From contig JAJYTS010000003.1 of NCBI GenBank assembly GCA_021792935.1, positions 1 through 61,674 of the forward strand: a stretch of DNA of 61,674 bases, read 5' to 3'. Every line of letters starts with the position of its first letter. The first letter of the stretch is position 1. The notes below the pieces were generated by a model, which was not told the origin of the DNA, made no database searches, and saw nothing but the letters and a program-made list of their open reading frames with translations. This document shows, piece by piece, positions 34,248 through 42,709 of the stretch. This DNA comes from Bacillota bacterium. Lineage in GTDB: Bacteria; Bacillota; Sulfobacillia; Sulfobacillales; Sulfobacillaceae. The translations under genes and the position numbers were made by a program.

Positions 34248-35042
34248 TTACGAGTGAAATAGCGGGGAGAGCCACAGAATACCATTGCCGACGGCAATCG
34301 TGCCTAATACCCACGGAGTCAACCTAAGGGTTATTCGTATTTTTTTCGTGTCGGTTTTTCCTAACATTCTGTTGGGGTTTCTCTTGGCGTATAAGAGCCA
34401 CGCAATCGAAAACATCATAAACGCGAAGTTTTCCCATAAGAGCCGGTCCATGCTGATTCAGCTCCTTCTCACTAATTGGCGTGCATACCACCCTAACGGT
34501 AAGGTAGTCCATGTCTCGTTCCAATAATCGCCATACCCGTTATCGATGCCCCCCATGTACCCGGCTTCGGCTGCGTCGCCGCCAGCGATCACCGCGAGCG
34601 GGAGCGTGGTGGGTAGGCCACCGGGTTCCCAAGCGAGATAGGCTACCGTAGCCGCGGGTACTTCCATTCGACCGGCTAGAGTCCATAGGAACCCTACAGA
34701 TTTGCTCGTGGCCATCTGGTTCAAGATGGTTGATTGGCCCCATCAATAACTCGTAGTATACATTTAAGGGTTTGAGGCCGTGAACCAACCAGCGGGCAAT
34801 CCGCCCGTATCAGAGGCTGGTATCGCCAACGTCGACGTGGATACTGACCCACCGGTTGTTGCGGTCTCGGTGGGGGGTGATGGCTCCAGTTCCCGCCTTT
34901 CATTATATGCACTGACGTGCGATTGAACAAAGTGTATGGTCATCGGCGAAGGACCGGCCCATGCCATCGCCGAAGGTGACAGCGATGCATATCCTTCGGC
35001 ATTGTAGGTGACGAAAGCATTCGCCGTGCTTATGATAGACAT
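34248..35042 (-). pseudogene. Decayed minus-strand membrane-protein gene (possibly a cytochrome bd-type oxidase subunit I relic)
   Basis: Three successive minus-strand fragments in different frames, none with a good start. The first (34764-35042) has STANAFVTYNAEGY...MTIHFVQSHVSAYN; the second (34458-34724) is mixed; the third (34248-34451) has two hydrophobic segments around a basic loop (FMMFSIAWLLYAKR and PWVLGTIAVGNGILWL). The first and third faintly recall CydA (SANAFMxTPAG; RR-loop-P...GW), but the match is weak. The divergent -10 at 35114-35119 points into it. No other gene is seen between 33911 and 35154. Confidence 0.25.
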
Positions 35043-35109
35043 TTCTTCGGTTGGCGGTAATAGGAGCTTGCGTCAGATGTGGTTGCGGAACGCTTGCGGC
35101 CATCGAGTC

Positions 35110-35139
35110 TTGAATTATACTACGAAATCGTAGTATAAT
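35110..35139 (+). promoter_or_regulatory. MarR promoter overlapping a perfect 24-bp palindromic operator
   Basis: Arms TTATACTACGA (35115-35125) and TCGTAGTATAA (35128-35138) are exact reverse complements around AA. The plus-strand -10 TATAAT is 35134-35139 with a -35 TTGAAT at 35110-35115 (18 bp). A mirror -10 TATAAT reads on the minus strand at 35119-35114. A repressor bound here would block both directions. Confidence 0.8.
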
Positions 35140-35169
35140 AAGACGAACAAACTCGTGGGGATAGTGAGC

Positions 35170-35652
35170 ATGGAACAGATATTTGAGCTTCTGTTGAGGA
35201 ACGGTCTTCGCCCGTTAAGATTTATTCCGGAATTGGACGGTGTGGAGCTTCACGCCAGCCGCTCCGAGATTGCGGTGCTGCTAGTGCTGTCGTTGCGAGG
35301 GGCCAGGCCGATGACTGAGTTGGCTAAAGAGCTTGGAGCGCCATTAAGTACCATGACCAGCCTCACCAAGAGACTAGTTCAGAAAGGATTCATCGAACGG
35401 AAAAAGTCCCCCGAGGATCAAAGAATGATTTTGGTTGAGCTTACCGCGCGGGGCCGGGAGTTGGTTATGCGTATTCAGGCGCGGGTCGAGCGCGTTTTTT
35501 CTCGTGTTCAAGCGGCATTTACGGCGGAGGAGTTAACTCAGCTATTGTCGTTGGCGATGAAGCTGATTCGGGTGTTCCAACAAGAAAGTGGGGAGGGCTC
35601 GGACTCTTTTAAGAGTGGCGGTGGGTTGCGCACCATAAAAATTGAGGACTAG
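35170..35652 (+). CDS. MarR-family transcriptional regulator
   Basis: A 160-residue winged-helix regulator. The helix-turn-helix is MTELAKELGAPLSTMTSLTKRL, followed by the wing with KSPEDQRMILVELT, and flanking dimerisation helices. MarR proteins usually repress and release on binding phenolic or antibiotic-like ligands. It lies directly behind a perfect palindrome and 64 bp before the ArsA-like gene, which has a second copy of the same motif before its start. ATG 35170 is chosen; in-frame GTGs at 35155 and 35164 are alternatives. Confidence 0.92.
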   Translation: MEQIFELLLRNGLRPLRFIPELDGVELHASRSEIAVLLVLSLRGARPMTELAKELGAPLSTMTSLTKRLVQKGFIERKKSPEDQRMILVELTARGRELVMRIQARVERVFSRVQAAFTAEELTQLLSLAMKLIRVFQQESGEGSDSFKSGGGLRTIKIED

Positions 35653-35684
35653 TCTCCCTTGCGGGGCGCTGTTTTTTCGGTAAG

Positions 35685-35702
35685 TGCTACGAAACCGTAG
35701 TA
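35685..35702 (+). promoter_or_regulatory. Second copy of the palindromic operator before the ArsA-like gene
   Basis: TGCTACGAAACCGTAGTA contains CTACG-AAAC-CGTAG, the same core as CTACGAAATCGTAG at 35120-35133. It ends just before the ribosome site AAAGGAG (35703-35709), so a bound regulator would sit next to the arsA-like start. Confidence 0.7.
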
Positions 35703-35716
35703 AAGGAGATGGGTAC

Positions 35717-36928
35717 ATGAGAATCATCATTTATACCGGTAAGGGTGGCGTGGGTAAAACCACTATCGCCTCTGCCACCGCCATGCAACTCGCCAAGAAG
35801 GGATATCGGACGCTGGTGATGAGCACCGATTCCGCGCATAGCTTGTCGGACTCGTTGGACATTGACCTTGGGAGTGAACCCGTTCACGTCTCTGAGAGAT
35901 TATGGGGCGTCGAAGTGGACAATCTGCGAGAGACTGAAAAGTACTGGGGAGCCGTGAATAAGTGGCTGAGCGGAGTCATGAGCTGGGCGAAGCTAAACGA
36001 TGTCGCCACCGAGGAAATGTTCGTGCTGCCGGGGACGGAGGAACTATTCAGTCTCATGCGGTTGAAGGAATACGCGATGAGCGGCCGATTTGACGTGATT
36101 GTGGTGGATTGCGCCCCAACCGGTGAGACCCTAAGATTGTTGAGTTATCCGGCTCTCCTGAGTTGGTGGTTGGAGAAGATTTTTCCGGTGGAACGGCGCC
36201 TGGTGAAAGTGGCCCGCCCTGTGGCCCGGGTCATGACGGGGGGCTTGGAACTTCCAGACAACAAAACCCTGGATAGTTTGGGACGTCTTGTCAGTGAGCT
36301 GCAAGGATTGCAGAAAATTATCCTGGACGAAGAGGTTGCGTCGATACGGTTGGTGCTTAATCCAGAGAAAATGGTTGTTGCCGAGGCCAGGCGGACCTTT
36401 ACCTATTTGAACCTTTTTGGGTTCAACACAGACGCGATTATCGTGAATCGGGTTCTGCCGGCGGAAGCCGGCATTGGCTATTGGTCACAATGGCGCCAGG
36501 TTCACGAGAAATATGAGCGGGAAATACGTGCCTGTTTCAGTCCACTCCCCATCTTACGCGTCCCGATGATGGAATCCGAGGTGCATGGGGCCTTGATGTT
36601 AAATCGGGTGGCAGACGTGGCGTTCTCAGACGCCAATGCCGAGGACATTCTCTATCGCGGCCAGGTTCACCGGATACGGCGGGATGGGAACCGCTACGTG
36701 TTGGAAATCTCTCTTCCATTCATTGATAAAGGGCAGCTTCATCTGGGTCAAAAGGGTGACGAATTAACCGTTCAGGTGGGGCAACACCGGCATAAGGTGC
36801 TTCTTCCTCGCACGCTCCAAAACAGGGACATCACGGGAGCACGATTTTACGAGCAAAAGCTGGCAATCAGCTTTGACGACAAAGCGTTTCCGGGCACCGA
36901 AGGGGAAAACCATGGCCAGCACAACTAA
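35717..36928 (+). CDS. ArsA/Get3-family ATPase with C-terminal HSP20-like domain
   Basis: A 403-residue P-loop ATPase. The deviant Walker A is TGKGGVGKTT (residues 7-16), switch I has STDSAHSLSDSLD, and the Walker B/switch II is VVDCAPTGETLRLL. The last 80 residues (YRGQVHRIRRDGNRYVLEI...GQHRHKVLLP...KLAISF) form the ArsA HSP20-like beta domain. There is one ATPase half, and no arsB or arsR, so this is not a classical arsenite pump; such proteins act as ATP-dependent client carriers. ATG 35717 follows GGAG by 7 bases. It sits between MarR and an Rph-like dikinase in an operon. Confidence 0.9.
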   Translation: MRIIIYTGKGGVGKTTIASATAMQLAKKGYRTLVMSTDSAHSLSDSLDIDLGSEPVHVSERLWGVEVDNLRETEKYWGAVNKWLSGVMSWAKLNDVATEEMFVLPGTEELFSLMRLKEYAMSGRFDVIVVDCAPTGETLRLLSYPALLSWWLEKIFPVERRLVKVARPVARVMTGGLELPDNKTLDSLGRLVSELQGLQKIILDEEVASIRLVLNPEKMVVAEARRTFTYLNLFGFNTDAIIVNRVLPAEAGIGYWSQWRQVHEKYEREIRACFSPLPILRVPMMESEVHGALMLNRVADVAFSDANAEDILYRGQVHRIRRDGNRYVLEISLPFIDKGQLHLGQKGDELTVQVGQHRHKVLLPRTLQNRDITGARFYEQKLAISFDDKAFPGTEGENHGQHN

Positions 36929-37097
36929 GTTCAATATGGGAATGGCCGACCGCGCATTTAACGTTCAAGAGGTGACTTTCACGGAAATAATGCCCAAGGC
37001 GAGTCGACTACGGTTTTTTTGGTCACCACCGGCCTCGATGGAAAAGTCAAATGGATTACCAGGAGGTGGCTTGCTTGACCAACATTCGTTGGCTTAA
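36912..37097 (+). CDS. Small ORF of unknown function, possibly frameshifted
   Basis: A 61-residue frame starting ATG 36912, 16 bp inside the ArsA-like gene, with AAGGGGA upstream. The first 27 residues (MASTTKFNMG...VQEVTFTEI) look protein-like. The second half in this frame is odd, but shifting at the seven-T run 37014-37020 gives a neat ending, FLVTTGLDGKVKWITRRWLA, whose stop overlaps the dikinase start. Either a frameshift or programmed slippage may join the two. Not recognised. Confidence 0.45.
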   Translation: MASTTKFNMGMADRAFNVQEVTFTEIMPKASRLRFFWSPPASMEKSNGLPGGGLLDQHSLA

Positions 37098-39615
37098 TGA
37101 GGTGGGGAAGACAGATGGTGCTATGGTGGGCGGCAAGGGTGCCAACCTTGGCGAGATGTTTCGAGCCGGGTTCCCGGTTCCCCGTGCGTTTGTGATTACA
37201 ACATCCGCATATCGGGAGCAAGTCAGCTTTTCAAAAATCGCTGAGAAATTGGCAGCACCTTCAACAACGGAAAGTGATGCCGAAGGCGATATGGCTGGGC
37301 GTACGATAAAACAGTTTTTAGAGGCGCCTTTCGTCCCTCACCTAGAGGCTGAAATTCGACAGGCCTATCGCTCCTTGGGGAATAGCGGCTGGGTGGCGGT
37401 GCGCTCGTCCGCCACGTCTGAGGATTTAGCCGATGCGTCGTTTGCGGGTCAACAGGAAACGTTTCTCGGTATTCATGGCGAGCGGGATCTCCTGTCCGCG
37501 GTCCGTAAATGCTGGGCTTCGCTGTGGAGCCCGCGCGCTGTTCATTATCGCAATGAGCGGGGATATGATCACCAAAGCGCGGCGTTGGCGGTTGTCGTTC
37601 AAGAAATGGTGGAATCGGACGCGTCCGGGGTGATGTTTACCGTCAATCCCATAAATGGGAACGCACGCGAGATGATGATAAGCGCAGCTTACGGTTTAGG
37701 AGAAGCTGTGGTGTCCGGCCTGGTGACGCCGGACTCCTATACAATCATGAAATACCCTCTGCGCATCCGTCATCAACAAATCAATCGAAAAGAATTAATG
37801 GTGGTTCAGGGTGATCAGGGGAGCGAGGCGCAACCTGTTGCCGTGGAAAAGCAGGCTATTCCCGCGCTTTCCCGGAACAAAATTTTGGAGATTGCCGCAA
37901 TGGGCATGCGGATTGAGAATCACTACGGCGGGTCGCGGGACATTGAATGGGCGGTGGCGAACGGAAAAGTGTATCTCCTTCAATCCCGGCCTATAACCAC
38001 GCTAAAAGATAATGAGCGGGAACCAAAATCTCCCCATGACAATGACGTTTATGGGTGGGTTCATCTCGGCAGAATCCCAAAGTTGGCGCGCTCCAAGGTT
38101 CTTCCATCGCTGCTTGATCACATGCCTATGCCGTTGCGTCCTTTTGATATCGCGACCTCGTTAAGCGCGGCCCTGGAAGGAGCGGGTCGGGTCGCGGCCG
38201 ATCTTGGAATCACGATGCCCAAGAATATTATTCAAAACGATTCGACGGGCTTAATCCTGTTCAGCCCGCCCGTCCCATCCATTTCCCAGGTCTTGCTCCG
38301 CAGCCCCTGGGCTTGGCGCCAGTTAAAGCGTTGGGCGCGCTATGACCCGCTGTCTGAATGGAAAAGCGTTGATGGGCCCGCCCTCTACGACATGCTGCGC
38401 GCCATTCGCGTCTTGGCGGATAACGAGAAGGAGTTATTGAATGCCATTCAGCAGGCCCGCACCGTAATTGCCGAAGATCACTACCGTCGGTTCCGTAAAT
38501 ATATGGCGGCCGGATTTGCCGCCAATCGCAAGCTAAATCGACTGCTTGGCAAAGTGGTGTCACCAGAGGAAGCACAAGAAGTCAAACAAAAATTATTGCG
38601 AGGACTGGACTATAAGACAGCCACGATTAACCGGGAAATTTTCCAGTTGGCTAGATTGGCCCTTCGCAATCCCACCACCAAAGACATAATTTCTGACACG
38701 CCATTTGGTCACATTTATGGGGCGCTTTGCCAGGACACACGGTGTTCTGAGTTTGTCACCGCATTGGGCGGGTTTTTGCGACGAAACGGCTGTCGAACCA
38801 CGGTGATGGAGCCGCAGCCAAGCTATCCCACCTGGCGTGATGAGCCCGATCAGGTTTTGTGTATTGTGGCGGCCCTATTGCGTCGTCCTGACGAGCTTAG
38901 CCACGATGAGAAGGCCATTGATCAAGAGTTCTCGAGGATACGCGCCGACATAATCCGGCGCTTTGACAAGTTTCCTAAACTTCAGCGGCAATTTAATGCG
39001 GCGATAGAGGGTGTCCGAGGCTACACGGTTGCCCGGGAGGATACGCTTTATTTCTTTGAGGAATGTGTTGCGCTCATCCGCGATTTGACGGAAAAGCTGG
39101 GAGCTCTTCTTGTGGAAAAGGGTGCGCTCGACGAGAAACAGGACGTTTATTATTTGATGCCAAGCGAGTTGGAACAGCTTTTGACAGGAGATAACAGGGT
39201 GGATTATTCAATCTTGTCCAAGAAGCGCCGAAGCGCATGGGAAGAAATGAGTGCTTCCTGGGGAAAGAACACTTTAGCGCCTACTGACACCAAAGATGTG
39301 CTAAAGGGAGCGGGTGCGAGTCCGGGCACAGTGACCGGCGTGGTCCGGACCATTGACGGACCCCACGAATTTCACAAGCTGCGGCCAGGGGATATTCTTG
39401 TCTGTCCAAGCACAAGCCCGTCATGGACCCCGCTCTTTTCCGTGGCGGCCGGGGTGGTTGCGGAGACCGGCAGTATCCTTTCCCATGCCGCTATTGTTGC
39501 CAGAGAATACGGCATCCCGGCGGTGATGGCCTGTGAGAACGCCACTCAACTCTTGGCTGACGGCGATAGAGTTACTATCGACGGAACCAAAGGGTTGGTT
39601 TACCGAGTGTGGTAG
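37075..39615 (+). CDS. PEP-synthase-related dikinase with rifampicin-phosphotransferase-like architecture
   Basis: An 846-residue protein. Residues 10-330 form the ATP-grasp PEP/pyruvate-binding domain (VGGKGANLGEM, VAVRSSATSEDL, SFAGQQETFLG, SGVMFTVNP, DIEWAVANGKVYLLQSRPIT). A long central region follows. The swivelling phospho-His domain is at the extreme C-terminus (GSILSHAAIVAREYGIPAV). PEP synthase carries a further PEP-binding barrel; this layout instead matches Rph-type enzymes, which phosphorylate an antibiotic. The target here is unknown. TTG 37075 is chosen for the AGGAGGTGG five bases upstream. Confidence 0.88.
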   Translation: MTNIRWLNEVGKTDGAMVGGKGANLGEMFRAGFPVPRAFVITTSAYREQVSFSKIAEKLAAPSTTESDAEGDMAGRTIKQFLEAPFVPHLEAEIRQAYRSLGNSGWVAVRSSATSEDLADASFAGQQETFLGIHGERDLLSAVRKCWASLWSPRAVHYRNERGYDHQSAALAVVVQEMVESDASGVMFTVNPINGNAREMMISAAYGLGEAVVSGLVTPDSYTIMKYPLRIRHQQINRKELMVVQGDQGSEAQPVAVEKQAIPALSRNKILEIAAMGMRIENHYGGSRDIEWAVANGKVYLLQSRPITTLKDNEREPKSPHDNDVYGWVHLGRIPKLARSKVLPSLLDHMPMPLRPFDIATSLSAALEGAGRVAADLGITMPKNIIQNDSTGLILFSPPVPSISQVLLRSPWAWRQLKRWARYDPLSEWKSVDGPALYDMLRAIRVLADNEKELLNAIQQARTVIAEDHYRRFRKYMAAGFAANRKLNRLLGKVVSPEEAQEVKQKLLRGLDYKTATINREIFQLARLALRNPTTKDIISDTPFGHIYGALCQDTRCSEFVTALGGFLRRNGCRTTVMEPQPSYPTWRDEPDQVLCIVAALLRRPDELSHDEKAIDQEFSRIRADIIRRFDKFPKLQRQFNAAIEGVRGYTVAREDTLYFFEECVALIRDLTEKLGALLVEKGALDEKQDVYYLMPSELEQLLTGDNRVDYSILSKKRRSAWEEMSASWGKNTLAPTDTKDVLKGAGASPGTVTGVVRTIDGPHEFHKLRPGDILVCPSTSPSWTPLFSVAAGVVAETGSILSHAAIVAREYGIPAVMACENATQLLADGDRVTIDGTKGLVYRVW

Positions 39616-40165
39616 TGGTTATATCGGTGAGTGGCACGGAAAAAGTAAAAGGGCTATGTATAGTCAAGGTTGGATTTTCCCGGTCGAAGCCGTCCTCTTT
39701 GGCAAACTCTACTCGGTTGGAACGGGCACTACGTGCCGCAAGGTTGTCATGCCTCGTAGGTTGAAAACAAGCGGGCGGCTCCGTGATGGAGCACCGCCTA
39801 ATCGTGGGTCATAACGATAAGGGCATAAAGGCCCCCCGATCCACACGGGTAATCTGAGGATGTTTTGCACATTGCAGAGGATTATTTCAACGGGCCCCAT
39901 GCCGTGGGGATCGGATTGACCCCCCGCGATGGAGGAACGCCGACGGAACGATGTCGTCCGTTCGGGAGATGGCATAACAGGTCGTTAACGGCTGGGACGC
40001 AACGGTGGAGAACGGTCTGGCGGGTGGGAATCCGGAGTTTTGGCATGGTGCTTGGGAACGTGTTCGGATATCTTCTTGCATCACGGTATTTGAGTCGTTC
40101 GTCATCGCGCGATTGGCGATGCAACCACGGTACAAAACGCTTTCTGTGGCGGAAGGCGCTCTTTT
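39616..40165. other. Intergenic stretch without a recognisable gene
   Basis: About 550 bp. Two small hairpins are visible (GGCAC-TAC-GTGCC at 39725-39737; GGCGGCTCC...GGAGCACCGCC at 39774-39798). Open frames on both strands lack ribosome sites and protein-like composition. It may hold remains of an insertion. Confidence 0.5.
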
Positions 40166-40540
40166 TCACGGAGAAAGTCGCGTATATATGTTCTGTGGCA
40201 GCCATCGATGGCCAAACCCCATAATACGGATGGTCGTTCCGGTATCTTGGTAGATAATGCGCATATCCACGGAATGTCGTTGGCTCCTTTGGCTTTGAAA
40301 GTGGCAAGACCACCAACCCGCCTTGTTGTTTCCAAGCGCTGTCCCGATATTACGCTGACGTAGGATCAGATTGATTGCGCTAATAATATTTGCGATTGCC
40401 GTCGAGAACAGTTGAGGGTCGTCAAATGCATACGCGCCGAGAACTACGTCATCGACCAATCGGTTAGCGTCCATTGATATTCCAGCGAGTCCAGCCAGTT
40501 GGTCAATCCCAAACTGCAGCAACTCATCACTGATCGCCAT
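40166..40540 (-). CDS. RelE/ParE-like toxin of a type II toxin-antitoxin pair
   Basis: A 124-residue protein. The C-terminal third (MRIIYQDTGTTIRIMGFGHRW...IYTRL) has the closing strands and HR motif of RelE/ParE toxins, which cleave mRNA at the ribosome or poison gyrase. The N-terminal part is less typical. It overlaps the preceding antitoxin gene by 14 bp, the usual layout for coupled toxin-antitoxin genes. The toxic mechanism cannot be read from sequence. Confidence 0.65.
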   Translation of the reverse strand: MAISDELLQFGIDQLAGLAGISMDANRLVDDVVLGAYAFDDPQLFSTAIANIISAINLILRQRNIGTALGNNKAGWWSCHFQSQRSQRHSVDMRIIYQDTGTTIRIMGFGHRWLPQNIYTRLSP

Positions 40541-40898
40541 CCAGAAGACCTCTAATCAATTCCTTCCGATCGCGGAAGCTTTCCTTGGCTTTTTGTTTCA
40601 GGTCGTCTCCGGTTGTCCAGTTCATACGCTCTTCAGAGAGTTGGGTGAACAGAGCTTCTATTTGTAGTTCTTCAAGTTGCCGTTCGAGTACAGCAATGTA
40701 TTTTCGGACAGCATCAAAGAGTTCCGGCTTCAACATCACCGCAAATGGTTGATTTCGGTCCAAAATTTCAACCATTTTGGAGGTGGCGAAGCCTTGGCGC
40801 CAATCCGTTTTGCGCTGTAGATCGGTGATCCCGACGTGGCTTCCCAACTGGAATCCACCAAGAAAAACGTCTACGTCTTTCATGAGATCCATCGCCAT
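40527..40898 (-). CDS. Probable Phd/YefM-like antitoxin
   Basis: A 123-residue protein upstream of the toxin. The segment ATSKMVEILDRNQPFAVML followed by PELFDAVRKYIAVLERQLEELQIEAL resembles the DNA-binding and dimer region plus helical neck of Phd/YefM antitoxins, although it is longer than the usual 80-90 residues. The charged C-terminal tail would neutralise the toxin. GGAG lies 9 bases before the ATG. Confidence 0.6.
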   Translation of the reverse strand: MAMDLMKDVDVFLGGFQLGSHVGITDLQRKTDWRQGFATSKMVEILDRNQPFAVMLKPELFDAVRKYIAVLERQLEELQIEALFTQLSEERMNWTTGDDLKQKAKESFRDRKELIRGLLDGDQ

Positions 40899-41174
40899 TT
40901 TGGCACGCTCCTTTCGTTGACCGTGATTCGTCTCATTATGCGGCGTTGCTGGTTATGCAAATTCTCGCTTCACAGATCTCTTTCATTTCTTTCTTACCGA
41001 GGATGACCTGGGCCGAGCTAGCTGACCCTTCTAACCGGCCGGTATGTGAATAAAGACCACCCGACTCACACGAGTCATCCCACCAGGTTTTGCATTAAAC
41101 AGGTCGAATCATTGGAGATGAGGCAGGCGACCATCCAACCCTAGATTGCAAATGGGCAATAACATAATAGGGTC

Positions 41175-41301
41175 GGCCGGTAGAGCTGCTCTTATATTCT
41201 CATGAATCTCATGGAATGAGCCGAACCGGCCAGCCCTGGCACTGAGTGCATCGCCTTGAGGCGATTGTTCAATGGTTTGATCGGTACCTTAAGTCAAGGG
41301 G
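41175..41301 (+). pseudogene. Decayed 3' fragment of an S9 peptidase gene
   Basis: Same-strand copy of the S9 peptidase 3' end (33789-33918). In the peptidase frame it reads RPVELLLYSHESHGMSRTGQPWH, then an in-frame TGA replaces the Arg codon, and the final stop TAA has become TCA. Nothing upstream of about 41165 matches the peptidase. It marks the far boundary of the accessory island; the 41030-41165 stretch holds no gene I can see. Confidence 0.85.
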
Positions 41302-41311
41302 TTGCGGTTGC

Positions 41312-41737
41312 CTACTCGACGATTTGCACTTCTTTCATGTGATCGCCTTGGCGAATGGCATCCAATACCTCAAAACCGTCCACCACTTGGCCGAACACGG
41401 TGTGGCGTCCATCCAGGTGCGGTTGGGGGCTATGGCAAACGAAGAACTGGCTGCCTCCGGTGTCGCGGCCGGCATGGGCCATGGAGAGAGAACCCCGGAC
41501 ATGCTTGTGCGGGTTATTGTCTGTCTCACATTTAATGGTGTATCCGGGACCTCCGGTGCCATCACCTTTTGGGCATCCCCCCTGGATGACAAAATTGGGA
41601 ATTACCCGGTGGAAGGTAAGACCGTTATAGAATCCCTGGCGTGCTAGTTTGGCGAAGTTGTCCACGGTTCCGGGCGCTTCTCCCGGGAACAGATCCAGCA
41701 CCATGCGTCCCTTATCAGTGTCAATCACGGCTTGCAT
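41312..41737 (-). CDS. Peptidyl-prolyl cis-trans isomerase, cyclophilin type
   Basis: A 141-residue cytosolic cyclophilin that speeds proline isomerisation. Conserved active-site text: [13 protein letters not shown] with the catalytic Arg, GGPGYTI, LSMAHAG, GGSQFFV and [11 protein letters not shown]. The short length is normal for bacterial PpiB-like proteins without a signal peptide. GGAGG lies 6 bases before the ATG. The LipL-like gene is just upstream on the same strand. Confidence 0.95.
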   Translation of the reverse strand: MQAVIDTDKGRMVLDLFPGEAPGTVDNFAKLARQGFYNGLTFHRVIPNFVIQGGCPKGDGTGGPGYTIKCETDNNPHKHVRGSLSMAHAGRDTGGSQFFVCHSPQPHLDGRHTVFGQVVDGFEVLDAIRQGDHMKEVQIVE

Positions 41738-41760
41738 CGCTCAACCTCCTGTGTATTCAT

Positions 41761-42525
41761 CTAACCGGTTAATTGGCGCTTCCTCATTAATTGTTGCGCG
41801 AGAGCCACTTCTTCCGGGCTAAGTTCTTGGCTGTGCAGGGTGAAATGCTGCGCGAATCCCCTATAGAGCCCTTCTTCCACTTGCTCGACGGTCAGCTCCG
41901 ACATTTGCGGAAGTCGGGTCAAGGCGGTTACCGCATTGGGGTCCAATATTAAGTCACTACCAGCCCGCGAGTAAAATTGTTGAAGCAAACGCGTGGTGGC
42001 TAGCGGATCCTGCCGGATGAGCAGCATGCCGCTCACTAAAGCGAATCCACCGCGAATGGCTTGGGCGATGCCGGCAATCTTTCGTCCATCAGACACCAGG
42101 TCATAGGGCCCTTCACAATATGAACCCACCGCCCGGCCAAAGTCGCAGTTAATGCCCAAGCCTCGCAAGCCATCGATAACCCCTTGCGACATGCTACGGA
42201 AGTTGGCTTCCCACACGGTAAAATCGTGGCAGGGCTGGCTCACGGCAAAACTGAGGCATTGTTCATCCAAAAGCACCGCCGACCCACCGCCAATGCGCAT
42301 AAAAACGGGATAGCCCTGATCGTTGAGCCAGCGCACCGCGCTATTGAGGTGGGGAAGGCGCCGATCTTTGGGGCCTAGCAAAATATAGGGCCGTTGGTGG
42401 CGTATCACCACCGCAGCGGATTGACGATCTGCGCTCCAACGCGCCACCGTCTCCGCCAATACCGGCGACAATCGTAAAATCTCGCTCGGGGCTTGACGCG
42501 AGACATGAACAAAGCGGGCATCCAC
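41761..42525 (-). CDS. lipL: Octanoyl-[GcvH]:protein N-octanoyltransferase-like (LipL/LplA family)
   Basis: A 254-residue acyltransferase of the BPL/LplA/LipB fold. The lipoyl-binding text RIGGGSAVLLDEQCLSF and the core GSYCEGPYDLVSDGRKIAGIAQA are visible. The Cys in GSYC matches the catalytic Cys of LipL, which moves octanoyl groups from GcvH to E2 subunits; LplA ligases lack it. The GTG at 42523-42525 follows GAGG by 8 bases. LipM is the main alternative. Confidence 0.8.
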   Translation of the reverse strand: MDARFVHVSRQAPSEILRLSPVLAETVARWSADRQSAAVVIRHQRPYILLGPKDRRLPHLNSAVRWLNDQGYPVFMRIGGGSAVLLDEQCLSFAVSQPCHDFTVWEANFRSMSQGVIDGLRGLGINCDFGRAVGSYCEGPYDLVSDGRKIAGIAQAIRGGFALVSGMLLIRQDPLATTRLLQQFYSRAGSDLILDPNAVTALTRLPQMSELTVEQVEEGLYRGFAQHFTLHSQELSPEEVALAQQLMRKRQLTG

Positions 42526-42675
42526 ACCATCAACCTCATCTTCTCAGCCGCCGCTTATTGCTGACGAACTGCTGCAACCACCTTATACGTTGTATCCTAC
42601 TGGCGAAGTGGGGTCAAGGTGGCCGCAAGCTTGTCCCGCCATGAGCCGCCAGGACTTTCCCGCGCATCCCGGTGC

Positions 42676-42709
42676 GAGGGGGGCGGGGTTGTAACGCCCG
42701 CCTCCCTCA
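42676..42709 (-). terminator. Strong GC hairpin behind asparagine synthase
   Basis: GAGGGGGGCGGGG and CGCCCGCCTCCCTC pair over about 12 of 14 positions around TTGTAA, touching the asnB stop. There is no T-run, so it may end transcription weakly or protect the 3' end. Confidence 0.4.

Noticed and set aside
35717-36928. Arsenite efflux ATPase
   Set aside because: No arsB, arsR or arsD nearby, and only one ATPase half; an ArsA-like carrier role is more cautious.
39882-40316. 144-residue minus frame
   Set aside because: Overlaps the toxin gene in another frame, is Arg/Pro-rich and lacks a start signal; not a transposase.
41246-41647. 133-residue plus frame beginning with the peptidase tail
   Set aside because: Only its first 18 residues are the decayed peptidase end; the rest is antisense to the cyclophilin gene.
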